Shown: in pieces, positions 1-7,360 of the stretch
Layout of the letters: the number at the start of each line of letters is the position of its first letter
How positions within the stretch are numbered: position 1 is the stretch's first letter
From: Trichomonas tenax
Lineage: Eukaryota > Parabasalia > Trichomonadida > Trichomonadidae
Assembly: GCA_023091735.1 (NCBI GenBank)
Contig: JALKBU010001299.1
Span: 1-12,934 of the forward strand
Length of the DNA stretch: 12,934 bases
Direction of reading: 5' to 3'
Position numbers and translations under genes: made by a program
The notes under the pieces: generated by a model
Told to the model about the DNA's origin: nothing
Databases searched by the model: none
Seen by the model: only the letters and a program-made list of their open reading frames with translations

Positions 1-242
1 CTATTGACACTTTTCCATTTTTCCCGCCCAAACACGTCACTTTCCTTTATATTTGACATTCTGACTCTATATGTCAAACATAATTTACATGTCAGAAAAG
101 CACGTTGTTCTATTTTGTCCCAGTCCCTATTGTCGCCTGGGAATATTAAGGATATACTTAAATCATCCTGTTTTATTGATTTATCAAGTATTTCAATGGC
201 CTCGTTTTGATATAAATTTTTCATAAAATATATTTTCATCAT
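1..242 (-). CDS. Hypothetical protein, N-terminal part; gene continues past the left edge
   Basis: An open frame of 80 codons runs on the minus strand from two consecutive ATG codons (242-240, then 239-237) to the window edge without a stop. An in-frame TAG lies three codons upstream, so the start is near 242; a third Met is at residue 7. The predicted product begins MMKIYFMKNLYQNEAIEILD and later contains IEQRAFLTCKLC and DVFGREKWKS. It is mixed charged and hydrophobic, with no signal peptide or domain I recognise. It lies downstream of the acyl-CoA synthetase gene on the same strand, about 258 bp from that gene's stop. Length and varied codons favour a real gene, but only the N-terminus is visible. 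An 80-codon frame can arise by chance, and its DNA shares motifs with the repeat region (see findings). Confidence 0.42.
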   Translation of the reverse strand, partial: MMKIYFMKNLYQNEAIEILDKSIKQDDLSISLIFPGDNRDWDKIEQRAFLTCKLCLTYRVRMSNIKESDVFGREKWKSVN

Positions 243-499
243 CTGTGCCTAGGATTTAAAATAATATAATTTAAACCTTGAGCTTTAATCATTTATATGA
301 ATAATAAAGGTCAAATATGAAATAATCAAATTCAAAATATATAATCATAGCAAATAAAAAGCGGAAGAGAGAATATGACATTGATGATCCATGCAGATCT
401 TGTATTAGAGTGATATTTATTAAAATCATATAATAAAAGGCCATAATTATTTTAAAAATTACAGAATGAATAATAACAATTACAAACAAGTTTTATATA
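243..499. other. Intergenic spacer
   Basis: AT-rich spacer between the synthetase stop and the next minus-strand gene. On the minus strand the synthetase stop is followed by TATATAAAAC, so a TAAA lies within about ten bases of the stop. That fits the short trichomonad poly(A) signal. An open frame at 289-489 starts at TTG and encodes a phenylalanine/isoleucine/tyrosine-rich string typical of translated AT-rich spacer, so it is not called. Confidence 0.5.
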
Positions 500-2413
500 T
501 TAACATGATAAAATATGGTCTTGGTACAGCTTCCTTAAGTCACTAAACAGTAACTTTCCAGATGATTTTGCAGATTGATCATCATCTATGATAATGACTC
601 TTGCAACTAAATTGCACTTGGAGAAATGCATTTGCTCGATCTTCTTGTTGATTCTATGCTTCATTTCATTGCCTGCTTCTTCACATTTCGATAGATTTTT
701 GATTCCTTTTCCTTTCCAAACACTCGAGAATAATGATGATGGATAAACGAAGGCAATCGGTCTGTCGTTGTGAGAATCAGCATAAACGAATGCATTCTTC
801 ACTCCATCAACGGATTCCATGATGGAAGACATCGATTGCAGTGAAATATATCTTCCACTGCTAACTTTCACGAAGTTGGAGATTCTGTCAATGATTTGGA
901 TTTCATCGCTATCTGTGATAAGTCCAATATCGCTTGTTTTCAGCCATCCATCTTCGTCAATGACCTCTTTCGTGGCTTTCTCGTCATTGAAGTATCCCTT
1001 GAATACATTAGGACCTCTAACTAAGATTTCACCAGTTGATGGGTTTCCTCTTGGATTATAATTCATTCCTTCGACATTTCGAAGTTTAACTTCGCAGCAA
1101 GGACAGATAACACCAGATCCGATGTTGCTGGTGCTTCTGGGACTCTGTACAGAGATGCAGCCGCTTGCTTCTGTCATTCCATATCCTTGAATTATATTTG
1201 GTGTAATAGTGGCTCTTAAGTATTCGCACACTTCTGGTTTTAATGGAGCACCACCACTGACTATCAATCGAACCCTTGATCCGAGAAATTCCCAAACTTT
1301 TGATAAGAAAATATTATCTAATAGCATGGATGGATTATTGCCTGTGTTCAATGTGTGTATCTTGTAGTTTATCAAGTAGTTAAGGAAATACTTCTCTGTG
1401 TATCCGCATTGCTGAATGTTTTCACGAATAGTTTGATAAACTTTGTTCCACAATCTTGGATAACCACAAATGATTGTCGGACGCAGTTCCTTTATATCCT
1501 TCAGCAAGTTCTTCATCGACCCTGTGTAGTAACCGATGGCTGCACCTCTCGCCATCATGTTTAATTCAACATTTAATGAATAAATATGTGAGAGCGGCAT
1601 ATAAGAGATATAAACATCTTTTTCATCAATAGATTCCCCAAGGTCTGAAAATCCTGAAGCTCCAGCGATTAGATTTGAGTTTGATAAAATGCATCCTTTC
1701 GGTTTATCTGTTGTTCCCGTTGTGAATATAATCACAGCATCGTCATTAGGATCCTGCGGCGGATATTCACAGTGATGATCTTTTCCTGCTTTGAAAATTT
1801 CATTGGGCACATAAAATTCAACATTATCGAGGTGAGAGTCTTCATTGATGTCGCAGTTTATCATGATAACTTTCTTAATTCTTGGCAATTTTGGCAAAGA
1901 ATTGATCAAAAAGTCGATCTTATCTTTTCCAACGATGATAACTTCGCATGACGTTTCGTTGAAGATCGAAAACATTTTGTCCAGTGACAGAGAGTCGGAC
2001 ACCAAAATGGAAGTTGCCTTTAACATGTTAATTGCCAAGAATGAGATTTGCCATAAAAGGCAGTTATCAGAAAAGAGACCGACATAAGATCCCTCTCCAA
2101 CACCTATTGAGTTTAATCCACTCGCAAATTGCCTAACTTTTGTGTATATCTCGGAAAAGCTGGTGAACTTGTAATTAGCGAAAGATCCACTGTAATCGAG
2201 GGTCCTTTCGCCAAGGCAGGGCTTGCTTCCAAACTTCTCGGCGCATTTGCTGATCAACTGTGCTGGAGATCGAACATTTGGGTAATCAGGAAAATAATAA
2301 CTCAAAGATTGCCTGTACTTGCACGTGTTCCTGTAGATATCGCTCTCTGACTCCTGAAGAGAAGGGTACTCAATGGCCATCTTTTCGTAGTGCTTAGAAC
2401 TTTCTCCTCCCAT
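500..2413 (-). CDS. Long-chain fatty-acid-CoA ligase (acyl-CoA synthetase, AMP-binding)
   Basis: The enzyme activates free fatty acids with ATP, through an acyl-AMP intermediate, to acyl-CoA for lipid synthesis or remodelling. Trichomonads depend largely on scavenged lipids. The 637 residues match the eukaryotic ACSL family in length. Motifs seen: phosphate-binding loop FTTGTTDKPKG (230-240), YMPLSHIYSLNVE (271-283), VSGGAPL (385-391), adenine-pocket GYGMTEASG (410-418), TGEILVRGPNVFKGYF (460-475), DGWLKTSDIG (488-497, with the ribose-binding Asp), hinge DRISNFVKVSSGRYIS (509-524), and a C-terminal SGK (618-620) whose lysine sits near the usual catalytic position. The start is the first ATG after AT-rich leader. 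The protein begins MGGESSK, which fits an N-myristoylation consensus (Gly2, Ser6, Lys7); no transmembrane segment is seen. It appears intact. Substrate chain length cannot be read from the sequence. Confidence 0.93.
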   Translation of the reverse strand: MGGESSKHYEKMAIEYPSLQESESDIYRNTCKYRQSLSYYFPDYPNVRSPAQLISKCAEKFGSKPCLGERTLDYSGSFANYKFTSFSEIYTKVRQFASGLNSIGVGEGSYVGLFSDNCLLWQISFLAINMLKATSILVSDSLSLDKMFSIFNETSCEVIIVGKDKIDFLINSLPKLPRIKKVIMINCDINEDSHLDNVEFYVPNEIFKAGKDHHCEYPPQDPNDDAVIIFTTGTTDKPKGCILSNSNLIAGASGFSDLGESIDEKDVYISYMPLSHIYSLNVELNMMARGAAIGYYTGSMKNLLKDIKELRPTIICGYPRLWNKVYQTIRENIQQCGYTEKYFLNYLINYKIHTLNTGNNPSMLLDNIFLSKVWEFLGSRVRLIVSGGAPLKPEVCEYLRATITPNIIQGYGMTEASGCISVQSPRSTSNIGSGVICPCCEVKLRNVEGMNYNPRGNPSTGEILVRGPNVFKGYFNDEKATKEVIDEDGWLKTSDIGLITDSDEIQIIDRISNFVKVSSGRYISLQSMSSIMESVDGVKNAFVYADSHNDRPIAFVYPSSLFSSVWKGKGIKNLSKCEEAGNEMKHRINKKIEQMHFSKCNLVARVIIIDDDQSAKSSGKLLFSDLRKLYQDHILSC

Positions 2414-3113
2414 TTATTTTATAATTTTTAAATTGATTTGATCAAAACACATAAATCTAAACATAGCAAAGAGTCTTTTTTTGATGATATACGCGAATTC
2501 GCGTATTGATGATGAGTATACGTAAAATCGCATAATGTAGTAAAAATATCAATGTTTGCCTTATTGCGGGTATTATTTTAGAATTCGATCGTATTTTGAA
2601 TTGAATTAAAAGTGACAAAATTTGAGGTCATTATTCAAATTTTTGTAGTAAGATTTATCGTAGAGCATTCAAATTTGCTAGCATTTCGTTTTCTTTATTT
2701 GTTACAGAATTATGCTTTGCGACAGATATAGAGTTATATTATCATTTAAAACTCGATTTGATAAATTTTCTGATAAAAATTATATCAGTGATGTAAAACA
2801 GATTCTTTGGATCTAAATTTTTGACAATTAATAAATTTTGCCATCTCAATGACTTTCTTAAAATTTGTCATGTAATCAATAATTTTGTCGGATAAATCAT
2901 TTTACCAGTCAAAAAGCAACTTATTTTTTAACTTCGCGATTCTTATATTACTGCATTAATTTGTACGATATATTGTTAAAATTAACTGATACATCAAATA
3001 AAAATCTACTGTAGAACCTGTGTCTACAATATATAATATTAAAAATGAATTTTTGACCTGAAGAAAAAGCAATAGTATTATTGATATTTTCAGTTTTTAA
3101 AAAAGTGACAAAA
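2414..3113. other. Divergent intergenic region between synthetase and TPR genes
   Basis: This 700-bp AT-rich spacer separates the divergently transcribed synthetase (minus) and TPR-like (plus) genes and must hold both promoters. Visible items are the 18-bp palindrome at 2489-2506 and two copies of AAAAGTGACA (2608-2617 and 3101-3110), the second ending three bases before the TPR gene ATG. No clear trichomonad initiator (TCA, pyrimidine, T/A) sits directly upstream of either start; the nearest lookalikes are TCAATTT and TCAGTTT. No RNA gene is seen. Confidence 0.5.
2489..2506. promoter_or_regulatory. 18-bp perfect palindrome upstream of the acyl-CoA synthetase gene
   Basis: ATACGCGAATTCGCGTAT is a perfect 18-bp palindrome centred about 84 bp upstream of the synthetase ATG. 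It is flanked on both sides by TGATGA. Four CpG-rich bases per arm stand out in otherwise AT-rich spacer. It could bind a dimeric regulator, but no function is demonstrated. Confidence 0.35.
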
Positions 3114-4253
3114 ATGCTAAATTATTTTTCTTGCCCTTTCCAGCAATGGAATCAGAATAATATCCCAAATAAACACAGTTCCAATAAGCCGCTGAGTGTA
3201 GAGCCAACAACTGAAATAAATCAGCAAATTCTCGAAGAAATGGAAAAGCAATCTCAAAAATACTTCGGATATCACTTAAATGCTGAAAAATATCGCTCAA
3301 GAATGCCAGAAGATCACTCCTGCAACTTCCAAAGTGTCGTAAACACAAAATATCAAGATATTAGAACAGCTGTAAATCAATCAATTTATTTCACACGAGT
3401 TCAACCAGTTGCTCAACAGGCATTGCGTTATGCAGCTATATCTCTGCAAGGAAAACGCTATGAAAACGTTATAAGTACAATAGAAAGACTGATGTCATTG
3501 CAAAATCCATCTTGCTTAGGTCCTATCTACTCTTTCATTGCATCAATACTTCAGGGCTCTTTTGATACAGAGTCCAAAACATTTTGTCAACTCGAACACG
3601 TTCAAGTTCCACAAAAAGATTTGCCTCACTTTTTTCATTTGCTTGATGAACTTATAACAATACAGAAATCAGAATCTTTGTGCTTAACGAGACTGTTATT
3701 TAGTGATATTCAAGCATTGAAACTTGCTTTCAATCGCGAGCCTCATATTATGCCTTTATTAAGTAGTAAGAGTACATACATCAACAGAGATCCAATACGA
3801 AATAGTTTAGACATGCGTGGGCAGTTAAGTAGCGCACAAAAATTTGCAAATGTCGATGTATTGTTGGCTAAAGCGGAATCAGCGAAAGGATCACTTCCAT
3901 ATCTTCGCCCAGCACTCGAAATACCTCGTTCCGCAACAATAAGTCCTCTCCCTAAAGATACATCAGCTGTTGGCCAATTAATCACTCAAGGAAAGTATGC
4001 GAAGGCTGTTGCATTGGCTACATCGTATATACAGGCAGGAATCAAGTTCCCTGAGATGTATATGTATCGTGCTCTTGCTTTGTACTACTTGAACAATGTT
4101 CCTGGAGCAATTCTTGATATGACAAGATCAATTGAACTTGAACCAACAGAAGAAAAGTTTAAAGCGAGAGCCGCCTTTTGGCTTGCTATAGGAGATAAAG
4201 ATCTGTCAAATCAGGATAAGAATACTACTCTTGAAACTGCCGCACCTCAATGA
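3114..4253 (+). CDS. TPR-like helical repeat protein, function unknown
   Basis: A 379-residue protein starting at the ATG at 3114 (MLNYFSCPFQQW). The frame is open upstream to a TTG at 3081, but 3114 is the first in-frame ATG. The C-terminal part (about 284-360) reads as paired amphipathic helices of TPR type: LITQGKYAKAVALATSYI, then MYRALALYYLNNVPGAILDM followed by SIELEPTEEKFKARAAFWLA. The LEP turn and Ala/Tyr spacing are typical of TPR. An earlier helical pair at about 98-147 (QALRYAAISLQGKRYENVIS) may be another degenerate repeat. There is no signal peptide or membrane segment, and the N-terminal ~30 residues are polar and Asn-rich. It ends in TGA. TPR domains are usually protein-docking scaffolds, so a cytosolic adaptor role is plausible, but I do not recognise the family. 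Confidence 0.82.
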   Translation: MLNYFSCPFQQWNQNNIPNKHSSNKPLSVEPTTEINQQILEEMEKQSQKYFGYHLNAEKYRSRMPEDHSCNFQSVVNTKYQDIRTAVNQSIYFTRVQPVAQQALRYAAISLQGKRYENVISTIERLMSLQNPSCLGPIYSFIASILQGSFDTESKTFCQLEHVQVPQKDLPHFFHLLDELITIQKSESLCLTRLLFSDIQALKLAFNREPHIMPLLSSKSTYINRDPIRNSLDMRGQLSSAQKFANVDVLLAKAESAKGSLPYLRPALEIPRSATISPLPKDTSAVGQLITQGKYAKAVALATSYIQAGIKFPEMYMYRALALYYLNNVPGAILDMTRSIELEPTEEKFKARAAFWLAIGDKDLSNQDKNTTLETAAPQ

Positions 4254-4420
4254 TTTTTTTAATGTTATTATTTTGTTATATTATTTGTTATATATAAAGT
4301 TAATTTCTCTCATTTGAATATCAAAACAATGCATATCTATTATACACTGACTTTAATAAATATATAACAAGCATTTAACGTTATGTTATATTCGTGCTAA
4401 AAACACTATGTCATGTAAAG

Positions 4421-4432
4421 TTTACATGTCAG
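4421..4432 (+). repeat. 12-mer TTTACATGTCAG, one of four copies
   Basis: TTTACATGTCAG occurs exactly at 84-95, 4421-4432 and 6452-6463 on the plus strand and at 10278-10289 on the minus strand. Here it forms an inverted repeat with the preceding bases (CATGTAAAGTTTACATG). The copy at 6452 also sits in a dyad (CTGACAT ... ATGTCAG). The copy at 84-95 lies within the partial gene. Function is unknown. Confidence 0.5.
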
Positions 4433-5095
4433 TTTTGTATAGATAAAAATTGAAAAATTGTGAAAATTCAAGATATAAATAAGGTTATCAGCAAGATCTA
4501 CATGTGTATTGGAAATGTGAAGTACTATGTAATGGCATATGCGAATATATATCATGCTCGATGAGCCTCTAAAGTAATTTATAGAAATAAATGAGGTGAA
4601 GATGTAAATATATATTAAAAAAATATAAAATTTCTGCGACTGAGCTCCGTAATCAAACACAGATATCCAAATGGATGATAGATACGAAATAGCTAAAGTT
4701 GAATTTTGCTGATTTTTGAAAGTTCAAATAACCTGTAAGGAAAATGAAAGAAAATGGGAAACCTTATTCTAAAAAGGAGCGTAAGTAAAGAAAAAATTAG
4801 ACCTTTTCCTTTTCGTTTTTTGCGCCATTTTTAGAATTGAGCGAAGCTTACCTAGAACTTATTGAACTTTAAAGTTCTAAAAAGTCCGTAGGTTATGAAA
4901 AAATTAAGCCGAACAATTGATTTTGGTAACATATTGAAAAATTGAGAGGAGAGAATTCTCATAAATTATTTTGTCGAGAGACATCAGTGAAGCACGCTTT
5001 AGGAAAAAATAATTGCGATATTCGGATTCCGCACACAGAATGGATATCTAACGTGTTTCTATAACTGAAAAATAAATCGAGATTCGAGTATAGTG

Positions 5096-5192
5096 CGTCC
5101 AAAATGTCGTCCGAGGGGTCTCAAAAAATTGAATGCTTTTGAATGGTATTTCAGTGTAAACTATTGAAAAAGCTCGGACTACATTTTGGATG
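5096..5192. repeat. 20-bp imperfect inverted repeat with 57-bp spacer
   Basis: CGTCCAAAATGTCGTCCGAG at 5096-5115 and CTCGGACTACATTTTGGATG at 5173-5192 are reverse complements at 18 of 20 positions. They could form a stem over a 57-base loop or be the ends of a tiny decayed element. No flanking target duplication is evident. Confidence 0.5.
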
Positions 5193-5644
5193 GGGAAAAC
5201 ATTCATTTTTTTTTCATGAAATAATAGTTTAGTATTCAAATAAAAAATCAATAAAACCAAAAATATACAGATTCCAATGAACATATATTATTTTCCATTT
5301 TATCAAAATTTTAAAAAAATTTCGTATATGAACATTTGTAGTCCTTTGCTTTACTGTTTGGCGGACATCTTAAGGTGAGCATGCTCAATAATCATGTGTT
5401 CGATTCAATAAATACTTTTGCCATGTTTTCGCTAACTTTTTATGATTTGAGAATTCGAAATCTTGCTTGAAATAATAATTAACAACCGTGGATAGGTAAG
5501 TATATTGATTTAAAGAAGATTGCAGAACTAAAACCTTGAAAAATTAATGAATTCAATATCAAATGGTATTGAAATTTCGGCTTTTTGGGAATTCTACATT
5601 ATGAGGATGATATGGTTCCATGGTGTAAATGATTTTTAGCGTTA

Positions 5645-5670
5645 ACTATCTCCAATCGTAAGGAGATAGT
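5645..5670. repeat. Perfect 9-bp hairpin just before a small ORF
   Basis: ACTATCTCC (5645-5653) and GGAGATAGT (5662-5670) are perfectly complementary across an 8-base loop. The right half ends one base before the ATG at 5672. The hairpin sits just outside the left arm of the 180-bp inverted repeat. Confidence 0.55.
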
Positions 5671-5671
5671 G

Positions 5672-5803
5672 ATGGATCAGATGGGGAATAAAACCTCGTT
5701 GAAAGTCGTGATTTTTTCTAGAATTAATACTTTTAGACAAAGACAAGAAGGCGAACTATTTTTAGCTGATATCGGAATTATTTTCTGTGCTGCATCTGTT
5801 TAA
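5672..5803 (+). pseudogene. 43-codon ORF fragment over the left 180-bp arm
   Basis: A short frame opens at ATG 5672 (MDQMGNKTSLKVV) and ends at TAA 5801-5803. From about residue 8 it lies inside the left copy of the inverted 180-bp repeat. It includes FSRINTFRQRQEGELFLADI, which looks like a piece of folded protein rather than translated spacer. The right copy (minus strand) keeps the same frame but has one extra T. It therefore bypasses this TAA and continues open for about 33 more codons; it has no ATG. The left copy is best read as a truncated remnant of a longer coding sequence, perhaps from a mobile element. I do not recognise the family. Confidence 0.3.
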
Positions 5804-5872
5804 TTGTCAAACACATTGTATACCCTCTACGTCACTTAGATAATTTTAATATTACTTTCAAAATATGTGTTT
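5694..5872 (+). repeat. Left arm of a ~180-bp inverted repeat
   Basis: Reading from CCTCGTTGAAAGTCGTGA to the inner end CAAAATATGTGTTT, this 179-bp stretch is the reverse complement of 7947-8126. I see one substitution (A at about 5710 against G in the other copy) and one missing T (TTT against TTTT near 5801). Near-identity implies recent duplication or gene conversion. The two arms enclose about 2.07 kb. Confidence 0.9.
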
Positions 5873-6164
5873 GATACTTAAATTTTAAAAATATGTATGC
5901 ATAGGCTAGAGAATTAATTGTGTTCAATCAGATATAGCATTGATATGATGCAATAAGTTTAAATGTTTAAAATATTCTTGAATAAGATGCACCAATAGCA
6001 TCCAAAAGACAGATGCATATGTGTTATCGATACATATGCCTCTTTTATGAATATAATCAACAATTTCAAAATGAATTTTGTAAAAAAACAACATTGTCAA
6101 ACATAATGTTTTCGGGTAAAAAATCATTATGATAATATATTAGAAGTAAAATTATCGAAAACAT
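5873..6164. other. Spacer between the left 180-bp arm and the TIR element
   Basis: AT-rich DNA with no intact gene. On the minus strand a short frame near 6085-6120 reads LPENIMFDN, which resembles a protein-kinase catalytic-loop tail, but it stops soon after and lacks the preceding HRD. The inner flanks of the two 180-bp arms do not resemble each other beyond the arms. Confidence 0.4.
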
Positions 6165-6340
6165 TGGAGTTTAATGGAATAAAAAAAATTATTGGAATAA
6201 AAAACTTTATTGGAATAAAGTGAATTTGGAATCAGACCCTATTTTGGAATAACGGCCAATTTGGAATAATGACGGTTATTCCATATACCAAAAATAGTTC
6301 GAAAAGTGACAATAATAGAATACCCGAATTATTTGGAATC
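6165..6340 (+). repeat. Left terminal inverted repeat of the 1-kb element
   Basis: This arm pairs with 7019-7195. It contains many TTGGAAT units followed by AA or CA. The clear match ends at a TTGGAATC unit, after which only scattered units correspond. Confidence 0.75.
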
Positions 6341-6451
6341 AAAATAAATTCGGAATTGGAATCAAAAGTGGAATAATTGAATTAGGAATCGACCTCAAGG
6401 TCTCTGTTATATAGCAACTTATTAAAAAGTTGTTAGCTGACATCGAGCTTG

Positions 6452-6848
6452 TTTACATGTCAGTTATTCTTCCAATTTGATTCCACGTTTTTGTTGAATA
6501 GAGAATACATTGATGCGTGCTGTGATATATGCAAGACGACAGCCAATGAATTCTATGAATTGAAAATGTGGTTTTGCTTTAAAATGAAAAGATATCAGAA
6601 TAAAATCATTTTTAACTTTTTGATTGTTAAATCATTGTTATTGCATATGCTCTATATTTGAAGTTCCCATCGATTTTGAAGATCCAGAGATTCCAAATAT
6701 TTCGCGTGTGATTAAATACCTGAAAAAGATTGAGAAATTTTTTTCACATAGCTCAATTGGCAAAACACTCCAAGCTTTAATGAAGAGGTTTGCTGGTTTG
6801 ACTCGCGGTAGTCCTTCCTTTTTCCTTTTTACCACAAATTCTGGATGA
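6452..6848 (+). pseudogene. Possible decayed coding sequence inside the TIR element
   Basis: Two overlapping plus-strand frames fill the core of the element. The first (about 6493-6600) includes NREYIDACCDICKTTANEFY. The second, in another frame (about 6660-6848, ending TGA), includes EVPIDFEDPEIPNISRVIKY and later KTLQALMKRFAGLTRGSPSF. The codon mix in the second is more varied than in spacer (GGC, CGC, CTC, GGT), suggesting former coding. Neither has a good start codon, and the longer one begins only at TTG. This may be what remains of the element's own protein or of a captured host gene. No family is recognised and the call is tentative. Confidence 0.28.
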
Positions 6849-7018
6849 TAATGCTATCTCAATTTGAATTGGAATTGAGGATAAAGTGATTATGTTTCCA
6901 ACTGCTTGTCGGTTATTCCAAAGTATTTTTGATTCCATTATTATCCATTATTCCTAATTCCAATATCGAAGTTGATTCCAAATTTTGAGAGCATTATGCG
7001 CATATCCAAATATTCGGC

Positions 7019-7195
7019 GATTCCAAAAAAACGATTATTCCATTATTGTCACTTTTCGACTTATTTTTGGCATTTGGAATAACCGTCATTATTCCAAATT
7101 GGCGGTTATTCCAAAATAGGGTCTGATTCCAAATTCACTTTATTCGCATAAAGTCACCTTTATTCCAATAAATTTTTTTATTCCATTAAACTCCA
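7019..7195 (-). repeat. Right terminal inverted repeat of the 1-kb element
   Basis: Reverse complement of the left arm, with substitutions concentrated near the outer third (GGTGACTTTATGCG against AAAACTTTATTG). The inner side (6890-7018) carries further inverted TTGGAAT-type units that are out of register with the left side. Confidence 0.75.
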
Positions 7196-7240
7196 TTATT
7201 TGGCGGGAGAAAAGTGACATAATTATTATTTATATCCAAC

Positions 7241-7360
7241 TTCACTACAAAGTTGCTGAAAACAAGCTCAGTCACTACAAAGTAACCGAAATCACGCTCA
7301 GTCACTACAAAACATAGCTAAACAAGCTCAGTCACTACAAACTAACTGAAAACAAGCCTT
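7241..7360 (+). repeat. Four tandem copies of a 30-bp repeat
   Basis: Copies start at 7241, 7271, 7301 and 7331, exactly 30 bases apart, each opening with TCACTACAAA and usually closing with AACAAGCTCA. The period is a multiple of three. One plus-strand frame therefore repeats a ten-residue unit (HYKVTENKLS-like) through all four copies, with a single TAG in the third. That frame is open upstream to at least 7201 but has no ATG. It may be a decayed repetitive coding segment or simple satellite DNA. It starts 45 bp outside the right end of the TIR element. Confidence 0.85.

Larger units (their letters stand above)
4254..5644. other. Gene-poor AT-rich spacer
   Basis: No open frame here looks coding; the frames at 4406-4660 and 5048-5284 (both minus) have AT-driven composition. 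Notable sequence items are a 12-mer shared with three other sites (4421-4432), a 14-bp palindrome GAACTTTAAAGTTC at 4864-4877, and a 20-bp imperfect inverted repeat at 5096-5115/5173-5192. This side of the 180-bp inverted repeat could be plain spacer or old decayed mobile DNA. Confidence 0.5.
6165..7195. mobile_element. ~1.03-kb element with ~176-bp terminal inverted repeats (MITE- or foldback-like)
   Basis: Both ends begin TGGAGTTTAATGGAATAAA in opposite orientation. The similarity continues for about 176 bp (6165-6340 against 7019-7195) at roughly 85% by eye. It covers the shared stretches GAATTTGGAATCAGACCCTA, TTTGGAATAATGACGGTTAT and CGAAAAGTGACAATAAT. The arms are built from repeated TTGGAATAA/TTGGAATCA units, about ten per side, which continue inward in diverged form. 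Long terminal inverted repeats with repeated subterminal motifs are typical of MULE-like and foldback DNA transposons. There is no full transposase, so it would be non-autonomous. No convincing target-site duplication is visible at the borders, so the exact ends are uncertain and the superfamily is not assigned. Confidence 0.72.

Noticed and set aside
819..1061. Plus-strand frames inside the synthetase gene
   Set aside because: These are antisense shadows of a well-supported coding sequence.
3081..3113. Upstream TTG start for the TPR-like gene
   Set aside because: Eukaryotic initiation favours the first ATG at 3114. The extra eleven codons are AT-driven and have no support.
5048..5284. Minus-strand frame of 78 codons
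   Set aside because: It overlaps the 20-bp inverted repeat, which produces its less random-looking parts; the remaining composition is AT-driven.
5924..6127. Protein-kinase fragment (LPENIMFDN on the minus strand)
   Set aside because: Only about seven residues match the catalytic-loop tail. The HRD motif and the following DFG are absent and stops follow quickly.
6150..7210. Target-site duplication around the TIR element
   Set aside because: The bases before 6165 (GAAAACAT) and after 7195 (TTATTTGG) do not match at any usual length, so no duplication can be claimed.
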